A stretch of DNA of 64,000 bases from Pseudobutyrivibrio xylanivorans. Lineage in GTDB: Bacteria > Bacillota > Clostridia > Lachnospirales > Lachnospiraceae. The notes under the pieces are model-generated. The model was not told the DNA's origin and did no database searches. It saw only the letters and a list, made by a program, of their open reading frames with translations. The stretch lies in contig NZ_CP043028.1 in assembly GCF_008935055.1 (NCBI RefSeq), positions 1 to 64,000 on the forward strand, read 5' to 3'. This document shows, piece after piece, positions 25,947 through 34,691 of the stretch; positions within the stretch are counted from its first letter, which is position 1, and the number at the start of each line of letters is the position of its first letter. A program made the translations under genes and the position numbers.

Positions 25947-26918
25947 TTATAATTCTATTTCTTCATCCTTACTCTTATGTTTGTTCCTTTGAATTTCCTG
26001 CTCAAGCATCTTAATTTGCTTTTGCTGTTCAATTATTAATTGATTAAGCTGGACGACCGTATTTTGAAATTCTCTTTCTTTTTCTATTCTCTCTGCTTCA
26101 GCTCTCGTTTCAATTTCTCTTTTTTGAGAATCTTGCTCTGTTATTTTATTTTCAAGTTCTTGCACTTTAACCTGATACTCTCTTATAATCTCAAGATTTT
26201 CTTTAAGCTTCTGCTCCTTAAACTGATGAATATCCATATCTTCTCTTTCAGGATTGAGTTCTCTTTCAGTTTTTCGTTCAATAGTAAAACCTCTTGCTTC
26301 TACAATCTCTGTCCATTTTTCTCGCATCATCGTATCAAAAGCTACGGTTCTATTGTTTCTACGTCCTTGAGGTAGGTGCTCATCTACTCTGCTAATGCCC
26401 AGTTTTTCAAGAGCATTTTCTTTTGAAATCGCTAAGTCACCATTTTCATTAATATAATCCCAACATTTCCTTATATGAGCATGCGGACTTTTCTCATCAA
26501 CATGAATGGCCCAGTCTAAAACATGGCAATTAGAGTTATATTTCTCCAGCTGTTTCAAATACTCCATCACACAATCTTTAAAGATTTCTGGATTTATATT
26601 GTCCGTCATTGTTCCTATTTGAAGAATGGTTTCTTCCGGAGGATGCTTTATATAATATTTCTCTATCGTCATGCAACGTTCTTTGTGACGTGCTTTTATG
26701 TAGGTTTCATTAATATGTTTTATTCGCTCACCATATTGTTCTTTGTAATACTTGAGTTCAACATCCTTGAATTTTAAACCTTCATCCTCATAGATGTTTC
26801 CATAGATATTGTTGATAGATTTAGAGATATCTATATGGTCTGCTTTTTGTATATCAAAATTTCTATCATTATGATTTGCTAAGCAGCCGGCACGTTTATT
26901 TCTACAAGTTACTTTCAT
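25947..26918 (-). CDS. mob: MobV-family plasmid mobilization relaxase (Pre/Mob)
   Basis: 323 residues. The N-terminal relaxase domain has HIDISKSINNIYGN (motif I region) and the histidine motif HVDEKSPHAH (139-148), the MobV signature. Residues 230-320 form a Glu/Arg/Gln-rich coiled coil. Such enzymes nick oriT and start single-strand transfer with help from a conjugative element. The domain seems complete, although shorter than many MobV proteins. Its start overlaps the upstream gene by 17 bp. The matching oriT was not located with certainty. Confidence 0.8.
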   Translation of the reverse strand: MKVTCRNKRAGCLANHNDRNFDIQKADHIDISKSINNIYGNIYEDEGLKFKDVELKYYKEQYGERIKHINETYIKARHKERCMTIEKYYIKHPPEETILQIGTMTDNINPEIFKDCVMEYLKQLEKYNSNCHVLDWAIHVDEKSPHAHIRKCWDYINENGDLAISKENALEKLGISRVDEHLPQGRRNNRTVAFDTMMREKWTEIVEARGFTIERKTERELNPEREDMDIHQFKEQKLKENLEIIREYQVKVQELENKITEQDSQKREIETRAEAERIEKEREFQNTVVQLNQLIIEQQKQIKMLEQEIQRNKHKSKDEEIEL

Positions 26919-27918
26919 CTATAATTAAGTCCTTTCTTTCTAAATCTTCTAAAAATGATTTGCCTTGGTCCAAAGCATATTCAATAAATTTTATTGACTG
27001 TTCTCCTCGTTCATCTCCTAGCAAATCAAAAAATTTTAATGCTGCCTTAATACGTTGCCCTTGTAGTAAATCAGAACGGAGTACCCTAAAATCTTGATAT
27101 TCATCTATAATCTGCATTACCTTACCAGCTCTAGCTAAATATACTCTCTGTCTCACTTCCTGCTCTTTCAAAACATCATACTTAATTTTAAGATTTTTAT
27201 ATGATTGGTTAAGCCTGCTATACTTTTTTTCTTCATCTTCATCCCTTTGTTTTTTTATCCTTTCAACAAAAGGCGTTATTCTCATATAATATTGCGTTGT
27301 AGTTTCACCCTCCATTGGAAATGGCAACTTCTTTAATTGAGAATAATCTGATGTTAAAACAGCTTCTCTATCCTTGTTGTATAAAAAGTCGTAGAATACT
27401 TCTTTGGGTGCTGTATCAAGGTAAAAAGTATTCCTCATTATCTTTTCATAATTCCTTAATATACTCTTGAACCAACCTCGTTTAGCACATGAATACTTAG
27501 TCAGGAAAAGCTTTCCATCTGCACGCGTCTTTGAAAAAACAATCGTATATGTTCCTTTTTGCTTTTTGCTATCAAAATCACAAAACAATATTTTAGTTTT
27601 ATCAGCGCACGCTTCTTCCGTAGATGAATCTTTCAACTCAGCAATATTAATATCCAAATAATCTCTACAAAAAAGTAATGCCACTTTCTTCCAGCGGTTT
27701 TCATCAATAACATCACTTTCACCAATACATAACTTAAATTGGATTCCAATAGCTATAACGCCGTTTTTTCGAAGCTGATGCGTTGAATAATATGATTGCT
27801 TTAGCAAATAATCCTTACATGTGAAGTAAGCAAAACTACCCTGATTGACCTCCGTAATAATCTCCTTAAAGTCCGCTTCTGTCTTTAAGGAAGAAATCTT
27901 AAACATCGAATATCCCAT
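26902..27918 (-). CDS. Unknown protein coupled to the relaxase
   Basis: 338 residues: an alpha/beta N-terminal half (YFTCKDYLLKQSYYSTHQLR, ALLFCRDYLDINIAEL) and a coiled-coil-rich C-terminal half (about 215-275). It overlaps the relaxase start by 17 bp, so it is probably part of the mobilization or replication functions of the same small element. I do not recognise replication or DNA-binding motifs. An alternative start at Met5 (27906) exists. Confidence 0.6.
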   Translation of the reverse strand: MGYSMFKISSLKTEADFKEIITEVNQGSFAYFTCKDYLLKQSYYSTHQLRKNGVIAIGIQFKLCIGESDVIDENRWKKVALLFCRDYLDINIAELKDSSTEEACADKTKILFCDFDSKKQKGTYTIVFSKTRADGKLFLTKYSCAKRGWFKSILRNYEKIMRNTFYLDTAPKEVFYDFLYNKDREAVLTSDYSQLKKLPFPMEGETTTQYYMRITPFVERIKKQRDEDEEKKYSRLNQSYKNLKIKYDVLKEQEVRQRVYLARAGKVMQIIDEYQDFRVLRSDLLQGQRIKAALKFFDLLGDERGEQSIKFIEYALDQGKSFLEDLERKDLIIDESNL

Positions 27919-28550
27919 TATTATTTATCCTTTCTTGTTATTTCAAATTATCCAAACATAGATAATTTGATCTTGAATGTTCTATTCGTGTCTAATATGG
28001 ATGTAGGATAAGAAAATCGCTCTTAAAACGATGTTTCAGATACTTTTTAAAAGAAATTTATAGTGAAATTTAATGTTTTTGAATTAAAGAACTGCTAATT
28101 GAAGATAATATTTTAAACGTAATAATATCTATATTGGATAATTTGATTCCTTAGAACATATTCTTTACATGCCTGAAACCCTCGGAAAATCAAGATTCTT
28201 TGATATTTGCTTCACCCAGCGTTTCTCAAATTTGCGTCAATTGTCTACGGAGTATATGTATTAGCGCATATGTACTTGTTTTGAATGCCTTTTATGGATT
28301 TATAAATATGAAATTCTAATAGATATAAATTTTTTTATGAGGGGATTTAGATTTTGACAATCTAAGAAATTCTTGAGTTTACAACTTATTTTACATTCCC
28401 TTTTAAAATAAAGTCTACAGCTGTATATATTGTTCAATCCAGGGTTTTCCCCATTTTTTCCTATGTTTTTCAAAAAAATCACTTCAAACAATAGGCCTTT
28501 ACTTATAGCTTTAAAAAAAGAAGAAGAAAACCTGGAAAAGAGCAGGAAAA

Positions 28551-28620
28551 GATGCGTTTAGCAACTTCCCTGCCACGCGCAAGCCTTCATCCTAGTCGGT
28601 GAATAGGGCGACGCTAACCA
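28551..28620. other. Small GC-rich patch, possible transfer origin
   Basis: About 70 bp (CCTGCCACGCGCAAGCC, AATAGGGCGACGCTAAC) with clearly more G and C than the AT-rich DNA around it. It lies about 630 bp upstream of the mob pair. No gene explains it. Origin-of-transfer function is only a guess. Confidence 0.25.
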
Positions 28621-28650
28621 TTAATTTGAGGTCACTAAAACATAAGGATT

Positions 28651-28935
28651 TTTGCCCACAAACACTATAAAAAAATGCTGATTTTAGCCCACTAAAAATA
28701 GGTACTTTCCTTTATTTTCGCTGTTTTTTCCATTTTTTTCTTATCAAATTTAGCCCAGCAAAATATCGAATTTTTGCCCAGTAACATCATTTTGCATCAA
28801 TTTCAGCCCACAAAAAGGCTTATTTTACATTAAAAATGCCCACAAAAACATAGGCATTTTAGCCCAGCAAAAATTAAAAAATGTTTAATTTACGCTGTTT
28901 ATCGCATTTTAAAAGTGCTTAAAATAAGCCCACGA
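28651..28935. repeat. Iteron-like array of eight GCCCA motifs
   Basis: GCCCA occurs in one orientation at 28654, 28687, 28753, 28776, 28806, 28838, 28862 and 28928, in the context TTT(A/T)GCCCA(C/G)nAAA. Spacings are 33, 66, 23, 30, 32, 24 and 66 bp, mostly near whole helical turns. The array fills the end of a 1070-bp gene-free stretch (27919-28988) whose first 600 bp is AT-rich and shows nothing else I can name. It resembles replication iterons and differs from the arrays at 37.8 and 42.6 kb. Confidence 0.65.
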
Positions 28936-28988
28936 AAGACTTTATTTTATAACGTTTTTTGGCCAGAAAGATTAAAAAAAATAGGACA

Positions 28989-29753
28989 CTATGATACTTC
29001 TATTTCCTTAAAATAGGTTCCTGTTTTCGTCCATTTAGGTTTTCTATCTAGTACTACTTGACTGCTAATTACAGAGTCAGAGATTCCTGTTGCAACACAT
29101 GCATGACCTATATTTATGTACCTAGCTATTTCTTCATCTGTATGAATATCAAACTGTCCTATAACAGTATGAATTCTCTTAGAAGCATTATATTTTACAA
29201 AATATACATTCTTTCTTATGGGATTATCCGGATTCTCTAGCTGATACGTTATTCCCTTCTTAGTCATTCCTACTTCTCGCGCAGCTATAGAAATCGAGCC
29301 ATAAGATCCAATAAATTGATTATATAAAGTATCATAACAATCAACTGGAATCGATTGTTCATCATTAAAACCTTTTCTATTAACAGCCAGCCCGTCATCA
29401 AAAGCTTGTTTTGTGTTTTCTGACACTGTTCCCCACTTTAAATTATCCACATTATTATTAGCTTTATTATTATCTTTATGGAGAACAACTGGATAGTTTT
29501 CAGGATTTGGGATAAACGTGTTTGCTACTAATCTATTCACTCTGCAGCTGACTCTACTACCATTAACTTTATTTATCCCGCAATACAAATATCCATTACT
29601 CAAACTTTGCTTCTTAATAAAGAATTCTCCACTATGATGATTGTTTCTTTTTTCAAGTCCGTAGATATTTCCTCTCGGATCGATATAATCAAATGAATCT
29701 TTTATCTGAACTGCATCTTTTGGTAATTCATCAATATAAATACTTTTTCCCAC
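28989..29753 (-). CDS. HNH/NUMOD-type protein, probably altered active site
   Basis: 254 residues. Start GTG 29753 follows AGGAG and overlaps the upstream stop (TAGTG). It has a NUMOD4-like region (FDYIDPRGNIYGLEKR) and an HNH_3 domain: VNRLVANTFIPNPENYPVVLHKDNNKANNN is the core region here (positions about 72-101). Compared with its neighbour, which has HRLV, this copy has NRLV, so the first His is lost. The C-terminal half contains a NUMOD1-like helix (SISIAAREVGMTKKGITYQL). Such proteins are homing-type endonucleases; this one may be inactive. Confidence 0.7.
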   Translation of the reverse strand: MGKSIYIDELPKDAVQIKDSFDYIDPRGNIYGLEKRNNHHSGEFFIKKQSLSNGYLYCGINKVNGSRVSCRVNRLVANTFIPNPENYPVVLHKDNNKANNNVDNLKWGTVSENTKQAFDDGLAVNRKGFNDEQSIPVDCYDTLYNQFIGSYGSISIAAREVGMTKKGITYQLENPDNPIRKNVYFVKYNASKRIHTVIGQFDIHTDEEIARYINIGHACVATGISDSVISSQVVLDRKPKWTKTGTYFKEIEVS

Positions 29754-30502
29754 TATGTTTCTCCTACGTAATTTTCTTCATAAACTCTTTTAAGCGAAAA
29801 TCTATGAGCAATTTTATATCCCCCATTGTAATCAGCACATAATGATCGTGGGGGATATCTTCTTCCTGTTAATCTATAAACATCATCTGCTATTTCTTTC
29901 ACTGTATTTCTTTTTATTGTTATACCCTCACCTTCTAAGATGAGTATCCCCTTATTTTGTGTTCTAGTTTCGACTCTCTTTGCCACATGCTTTCGCCCTT
30001 GTTTCTCAGGAATTACTCTAATATCTCCATATTGAAGATATTTATGTAATGATGAAACACTCACAATTTTAAACTTTTCCTTTGCATATCGAATAGCGGC
30101 AGAAATAGATTCAAAGTCCCCAATATATTCATCTCCTTTATATAACCTAGATGCATTTTTGTTTCTCACAGGAGACATAGTCTTATAACTTTCAGCAAGA
30201 TTGTGTTTTCGGTCACACCATTCTAAATTTTCTACATTATTATTTTGAGGATTACCATCAATATGATTGACTTCACCATAATCATTTGGATTAGGAATAA
30301 AAGCTAAGGCTACTAGTCTATGAATCAAAAATTTCTTATGATTACCGGATTGAGAACATAATGTAATAGCATAATAACGTTGCTTTGAATCAAGAGTTGG
30401 CTTTAACTGTTTCTTTTTTCCTGATTTATAACTAAAAATTTGTCCCCTAGTATCAATTTCGTAAGCAGGATATCCTGATACTATTTTACTGCAATAATCC
30501 AC
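29753..30502 (-). CDS. HNH endonuclease with NUMOD4 domain
   Basis: 249 residues from GTG 30502 (GGAGG upstream). NUMOD4 start (YPAYEIDTRGQIFSYKSGKK), then HNH_3 with HRLVALAFIPNP, VNHIDGNPQNNN and NLEWCDRKHN, the typical H-N-H order. A NUMOD1-like helix follows (FESISAAIRYAKEKF). It probably nicks or cuts DNA like phage or intron homing enzymes. Its stop overlaps the second HNH gene. No intron or intein was seen around it. Confidence 0.8.
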   Translation of the reverse strand: MDYCSKIVSGYPAYEIDTRGQIFSYKSGKKKQLKPTLDSKQRYYAITLCSQSGNHKKFLIHRLVALAFIPNPNDYGEVNHIDGNPQNNNVENLEWCDRKHNLAESYKTMSPVRNKNASRLYKGDEYIGDFESISAAIRYAKEKFKIVSVSSLHKYLQYGDIRVIPEKQGRKHVAKRVETRTQNKGILILEGEGITIKRNTVKEIADDVYRLTGRRYPPRSLCADYNGGYKIAHRFSLKRVYEENYVGET

Positions 30503-30547
30503 CTAACATACCCTCCCATTTTTACACCTAGCTATATATGATATAAC

Positions 30548-30808
30548 CTACTTGTCACAATTTATCTCATTTGTTGCTATTGACTCCTCATAAACCATAT
30601 ATGGATCTAAATTGACTGCATCTTCCCAAGAGATTATTCCCATCTCATCAACGTACACCCCCTGAAAATATGTCTCATCAGATAAGTCCTTATAAAGACT
30701 GGATTTCTCAATCAGCTTTGAACAATCAAATCTCTTCTTTTCTCCTGTATCAAACTCAATTAGTAACATATTGTTAGCCATTGCTGTTACATTTAAAGCT
30801 CTATGCAT
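30548..30808 (-). CDS. DUF2442-like small protein
   Basis: The frame is open to 30829, but GGAG 9 bases before the ATG at 30808 suggests that start (86 residues). LLIEFDTGEKKRFDCSKL, FQGVYVDEMGIISWED and the Asp-rich end fit DUF2442, a small beta domain often found beside toxin-like DUF4160 genes. No such partner is present. The start lies inside the end of the upstream gene (8-bp overlap). Confidence 0.7.
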   Translation of the reverse strand: MHRALNVTAMANNMLLIEFDTGEKKRFDCSKLIEKSSLYKDLSDETYFQGVYVDEMGIISWEDAVNLDPYMVYEESIATNEINCDK

Positions 30809-31370
30809 TCTTTTCTTTCTCCATTTCATCTTCTGTAACAGGGCATTTATGCATATTAAGAATTCCTCTTGTAATCAAGAAAGTGGAACTATCATACATA
30901 ATCTCATCATCAAACTTGTCAATCATACCATAGAGGGTAACAAACAGTAGCTGAGCAATCTCGGGTCTAGCTACAAACATTAGGTAGGCGCCCCCTACAC
31001 GAACGGTCTCTGCTGCCTCTGCTACAAGCGCCTTAATGTTTGGAGTCTGTATGGATTCCATTAATAAGGTTGACTTGATTGCACTAGGCTCACCATTAAC
31101 CTGGCTTAGAAGCTGGTTTAAATCTTCTTTTGTATATGTACTATTTGCCAACGATTTCAGCTCTTCCATTAATGCAATAGCTAAGTCTATAACCTTATTC
31201 TTTTCTCCTTCCGTAACAAATGCTTCAAATTCTTCATTTCTGTATGGCAAGCGATAACAGCGACAACAGTCTTCTGTCTCTTCTTCATTACGTTCATACT
31301 CACGCAATAACATATTGATTATTTCTATTAATTCTTTTTTTCCATCCTCACTTAAAAAAGCATATTTCAT
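30801..31370 (-). CDS. Unknown helical protein
   Basis: 189 residues, mainly helical, with a Cys-rich patch DCCRCYRLPYRNEEF near residue 34 and AEAAETVRVGGAYLMFVARP later. No family is recognised. It overlaps the DUF2442-like gene by 8 bp and belongs to the run of small minus-strand genes at 30.5-33.1 kb. Confidence 0.6.
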   Translation of the reverse strand: MKYAFLSEDGKKELIEIINMLLREYERNEEETEDCCRCYRLPYRNEEFEAFVTEGEKNKVIDLAIALMEELKSLANSTYTKEDLNQLLSQVNGEPSAIKSTLLMESIQTPNIKALVAEAAETVRVGGAYLMFVARPEIAQLLFVTLYGMIDKFDDEIMYDSSTFLITRGILNMHKCPVTEDEMEKEKNA

Positions 31371-31403
31371 CTGTGAATTCTCCTAATAATTTACGTTCCC
31401 CTG

Positions 31404-31733
31404 TTATTCCAAATGCTTCAACTTGGCTTGATCCCTTGAAAGGATATGATAAGCCATTCCTTTCTTATCTGGAAAGAACTCTCTCTGTAACTCATCCTTA
31501 TTATTTAGCAATTCGTTGAATGATATCACGAAACGTCCATTGTGCATGGTTTCACTTTCAAACTCGCACATAGCTCTTTCGACATATCTATTGAAATCTT
31601 GGTATGAAAGACCAGTCGTTATTTGCGAGTACTCTTCATCCTTATTTTCATCCACCATGTAAGAAACCCCATATCTATCTAAGACTCTCAACATATGCTT
31701 AAGATATTTATTGTCTATGTTTCTTGTTTCCAT
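31404..31733 (-). CDS. Unknown small protein
   Basis: 109 residues, soluble, starting METRNIDNKYLKHMLRVLDR, with a C-terminal charged part. A GGGTGG site lies just before the ATG. It is 19 bp downstream of the Uma2-like gene and seems to be part of the same transcript. No family is recognised. Confidence 0.55.
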   Translation of the reverse strand: METRNIDNKYLKHMLRVLDRYGVSYMVDENKDEEYSQITTGLSYQDFNRYVERAMCEFESETMHNGRFVISFNELLNNKDELQREFFPDKKGMAYHILSRDQAKLKHLE

Positions 31734-31752
31734 CCACCCAGCTCATCTTTGA

Positions 31753-32616
31753 TTAAATCATCGTTTTTCTTGTTTTTATCAATATCTCAGCGAAAATTAG
31801 GTCTGCACACTCCTCAGGTTGATTGAATTCATATTCTTTGTATTCTTCTATATAATTATTGTTAGTATCAAAAAGAGATAACCTATTATTTACATAATCA
31901 ATTATCCAAACCTCTGTCCCCATCTTTTTATATGATGGAATCTTCTTTAATGTGTATTCCTTTTGTAATCTGCTTTTCACTACCTCTACAACAAAAGAAG
32001 GTGCTGACGCAATACGTTCACAATATTCTTTAAACCCTTTCTGAACAACAGTAATAGCAGGAATAAAAAAATTCTCTGCAGGATTTTCCTCTAAAATATC
32101 ATAACAACACAATCCAACGTGACTAAACACCTCATATTCAAGTTTTGCTTCTTCTATCATATTGATTAATGATGAATAAATACCCCCAATAAATATATTA
32201 CTTGTTGGGGTTTCTGGCTTTGGCCATACTACCAGCTCTCCATCTATCACCTCAGGGTATTCATCTTCGTTTGATTCTTCCAACGCATAAGCAATTGGAT
32301 TATTAATTTTCAACAGGTCTTGTTCCTTGTTTATAACAATAAAAGAACCATCATTAATCTCTTCTAGTCTAGCAACAATTTTCCAAAGAGTGGCCGAAAG
32401 CTTCGGCTTCATTTCTTCATATTTTTCTTTATTGAATAGATTATTCTCGCCATAGAGAGACGAATATAACTCCGTTGCCTCTTCACTCCACTTTTGAATA
32501 AAAAAGTCATTATTTACAGTAGCGATTCCTGTATTCTCGAGACAAACACCATTACTATCTTTTACCAATAATGGATACCGGTTATTATCCAATTTTATTT
32601 CTATTTCTTTTTTCAT
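31753..32616 (-). CDS. Uma2-like PD-(D/E)XK family protein with unusual N-terminal extension
   Basis: 287 residues. The C-terminal 155 residues follow the Uma2/DUF820 plan: SNIFIGGIYSSLINMIEE, then APSFVVEVVKSRLQKEYTLK and KMGTEVWIIDYVNNRLSLF. The strand that usually carries the first metal-binding Asp reads FIPAITVV, with Ala where PD is normal, so the nuclease site may be defective. The first 130 residues are an extension not seen in ordinary Uma2. The ATG directly follows the upstream stop (TAAATG). Confidence 0.65.
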   Translation of the reverse strand: MKKEIEIKLDNNRYPLLVKDSNGVCLENTGIATVNNDFFIQKWSEEATELYSSLYGENNLFNKEKYEEMKPKLSATLWKIVARLEEINDGSFIVINKEQDLLKINNPIAYALEESNEDEYPEVIDGELVVWPKPETPTSNIFIGGIYSSLINMIEEAKLEYEVFSHVGLCCYDILEENPAENFFIPAITVVQKGFKEYCERIASAPSFVVEVVKSRLQKEYTLKKIPSYKKMGTEVWIIDYVNNRLSLFDTNNNYIEEYKEYEFNQPEECADLIFAEILIKTRKTMI

Positions 32617-33144
32617 TTATTCACCAGCTTTATCAGATACTTCTATTCCAAGTGCCTCACTGGCAAAATCAAGATAAATACCCTCTATATAGTATTTTTC
32701 TTTTACTTCTTCTGGAATTTCGTTGTTGTAACCAAAATATATTTGCTCTCTCTTCTTCTGTACATTGATAAAAAAGTGGTCATCTGCAGTTGTAATATTC
32801 AAAAAATCTCCTAATAATTGTTTCATCATTTTGTCTCCTTTTCCTCCCGTCCTTTTGCTGATATTATCTAACTCAAGAATGTTAATATTTCTAGCCTCTT
32901 TTGAAGGATAAACTCCTACATACTGACCACGCCTAATTGCAACGCTAATATCATTATTTACCTTGCATTTTGGGCATTCCTGAACAAAATCAAAGAAGTA
33001 ATTCTTATTTCCTTTATCAACATAGTCCCCTATATAATAATTATTTAAGCTCCGATCATATTCTTTTGTCTGTTCTTCAAACCTAAATACTTCACCGCAG
33101 TTCTGACATTTAAAGTCTCCCCAAAAAGTGTCAAACAATCCCAT
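32617..33144 (-). CDS. Zinc-ribbon protein, unknown
   Basis: ATG at 33144 is 11 bases after AGGAGG; the in-frame GTG at 33156 touches that site and is less likely. 175 residues with two Cys pairs, CQNCGE and CPKC, about 45 residues apart, forming a zinc ribbon; the rest is alpha/beta. It is the first gene of the group 33144-30548. The shared palindrome at 33215 lies about 70 bp upstream. Confidence 0.65.
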   Translation of the reverse strand: MGLFDTFWGDFKCQNCGEVFRFEEQTKEYDRSLNNYYIGDYVDKGNKNYFFDFVQECPKCKVNNDISVAIRRGQYVGVYPSKEARNINILELDNISKRTGGKGDKMMKQLLGDFLNITTADDHFFINVQKKREQIYFGYNNEIPEEVKEKYYIEGIYLDFASEALGIEVSDKAGE

Positions 33145-33214
33145 TTGCGTATTCACCTCCTCAAGATATTATTTTCTTTCTACTAATAGGATATAAGTAT
33201 ATTTACCCTATGTC

Positions 33215-33233
33215 ATTCAACGTATAGTTGAAT
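33215..33233. promoter_or_regulatory. Shared palindrome ATTCAAC-GTATA-GTTGAAT, copy 1
   Basis: A perfect 19-bp dyad, identical to 41563-41581 and one base different from 44729-44747. It lies upstream of the zinc-ribbon gene and probably controls that transcription unit. Confidence 0.65.
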
Positions 33234-33247
33234 ATTCTTCGCAGTTT

Positions 33248-34567
33248 CTACTCATCAACTGCCATTACTGGTAAATGTTCTTTCTGAAATAAATACTTTA
33301 TTCGCTCTATAATAAGAGAAATCATAGACATATTCTTTATGCGATTGTTTTCGTGTGATAGTTTTAATGAATGTTCTCTCTCGATGTTTAAGAAATCTTC
33401 TAGCTCTCTTTCTTTTTCTTTTAAGCGTTCATTTTCTTGTTTTAATTCAGTATAATCCTTTAGTATGTCCCCTATCTGTTTATATATTGGCATAGGAAGC
33501 TTCAAGCACATTTGAGTACGTCCCAGCTGATCTGCTTTTTTGTTTTCTGTTCTTGGTACAAACTGTACTGTTACTGATTCAAACATCTGAGCAAGTTTTT
33601 CATTCTTTGTCCCAATATGCCAGCTTTTCATTGCACCCAAATTATCAGTAAATATTTTTACATTTCCTTTAAAATTATATTCAAACGCCAATAATATCAT
33701 CGTTGCACCAATAGCATTTTTTGCAATACTGTCTGTCCGATACCGTTCTTGTGTATACTCAACATCTATGGCAAGAGTATTTTCTTCTGTTATTTCCGAT
33801 TCATTAGCAAGATTCCCTCTGCAGACAATATAACTAAAACTCGAAAACCTTCCTCCATAACCTGCTAAATCCCAACTCACATTATGGATTGATTCATCAA
33901 TAAATATCGTTCTGTATGAATCCTCTTTTTTTGTCCTTTCCGCTCTATCATTGACACATTTACAAGGGTCAAGATTAAGGTTTTTTATCATTTTCATCGG
34001 AGCAATGATTAATTGCTTTCCCTTGCAATAAGGACAATCCTTTATGTGATACTTCTTACCAGTTTCCGTAATATAAAGCTCATTTTGTATATTTCCAACA
34101 GCAGTGCTTGTTGAATCGTAAAGAAGCTCTTTTACGACTTGTACTATATTACATGTCAAAATCTTTTTGTAAGAGTTGGTTCCAGCAAGAAGATCCTCTA
34201 AATCTATTCTGTTACCACTAGGTTCTTGTATTCTAAATTTTTGTAGTATAATAGCTTCTTGCTTTGCTATAGCATGAACAAGTCTATCTATCCTCCTAGC
34301 CAAATTGGGTTTAATTAAGTCCGGATGTCGCTTCTTTATGGCGTTATACAACATAAAGTCATTCTTTGATTTACACATATATTTATTCAGTTCTGACTGT
34401 AATAAATTGGCGTCCTCTAGATAATATATTTCCGAATCGATTCTCCCTCTTAAGGATTGAATATACTCAGTATCCGATTTGAGCTTTCCTTTGGCCTTTG
34501 TAGCCTTTACAGAATTGCCCAGCTTTAATAATAGTTCATATATTATATCTTCATCTGACCTAGTCAT
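33248..34567 (-). CDS. RNase H-fold protein, copy 2, with zinc-binding insert and E-to-N change
   Basis: 439 residues, homologous to 16588-17574: the helical motif NDFMLYNAIKKRHPDLI and an RNase H fold with D224 (IFIDESIH), D308 (IFTDNLGAMKSW) and D346 (ENKKADQLGR). At the second acidic position the copy reads IAKNAIGA (N284) where copy 1 has LEAIGN (E229), so hydrolysis may be lost or altered. A Cys-rich insert (DCPYCKGK, PCKCVND) is absent from copy 1. A Glu/Lys-rich coiled coil ends the protein. It sits beside the variant ParA gene. Confidence 0.65.
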   Translation of the reverse strand: MTRSDEDIIYELLLKLGNSVKATKAKGKLKSDTEYIQSLRGRIDSEIYYLEDANLLQSELNKYMCKSKNDFMLYNAIKKRHPDLIKPNLARRIDRLVHAIAKQEAIILQKFRIQEPSGNRIDLEDLLAGTNSYKKILTCNIVQVVKELLYDSTSTAVGNIQNELYITETGKKYHIKDCPYCKGKQLIIAPMKMIKNLNLDPCKCVNDRAERTKKEDSYRTIFIDESIHNVSWDLAGYGGRFSSFSYIVCRGNLANESEITEENTLAIDVEYTQERYRTDSIAKNAIGATMILLAFEYNFKGNVKIFTDNLGAMKSWHIGTKNEKLAQMFESVTVQFVPRTENKKADQLGRTQMCLKLPMPIYKQIGDILKDYTELKQENERLKEKERELEDFLNIEREHSLKLSHENNRIKNMSMISLIIERIKYLFQKEHLPVMAVDE

Positions 34568-34691
34568 TGATATACACCTCTATCAGCTAATTACATCTTA
34601 ATCTCTTTTGAATACGATAATTTCTTCCAGTGTGCATTCAAATAACTGAGACAGTAACTATTTTAGAAGGTCCTTATTCTCCCTTAATAAT

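Noticed and set aside
28300..28491. A 63-residue minus-strand frame in the gene-free stretch before the GCCCA array
   Set aside because: No ribosome site, Cys/Lys/Asn-rich random composition, and no neighbour in the same frame.
16588..34567. RNase H-like genes as parts of a retron or group II intron
   Set aside because: No reverse transcriptase motif (YxDD) was found in any frame nearby, and no intron-like RNA was seen.
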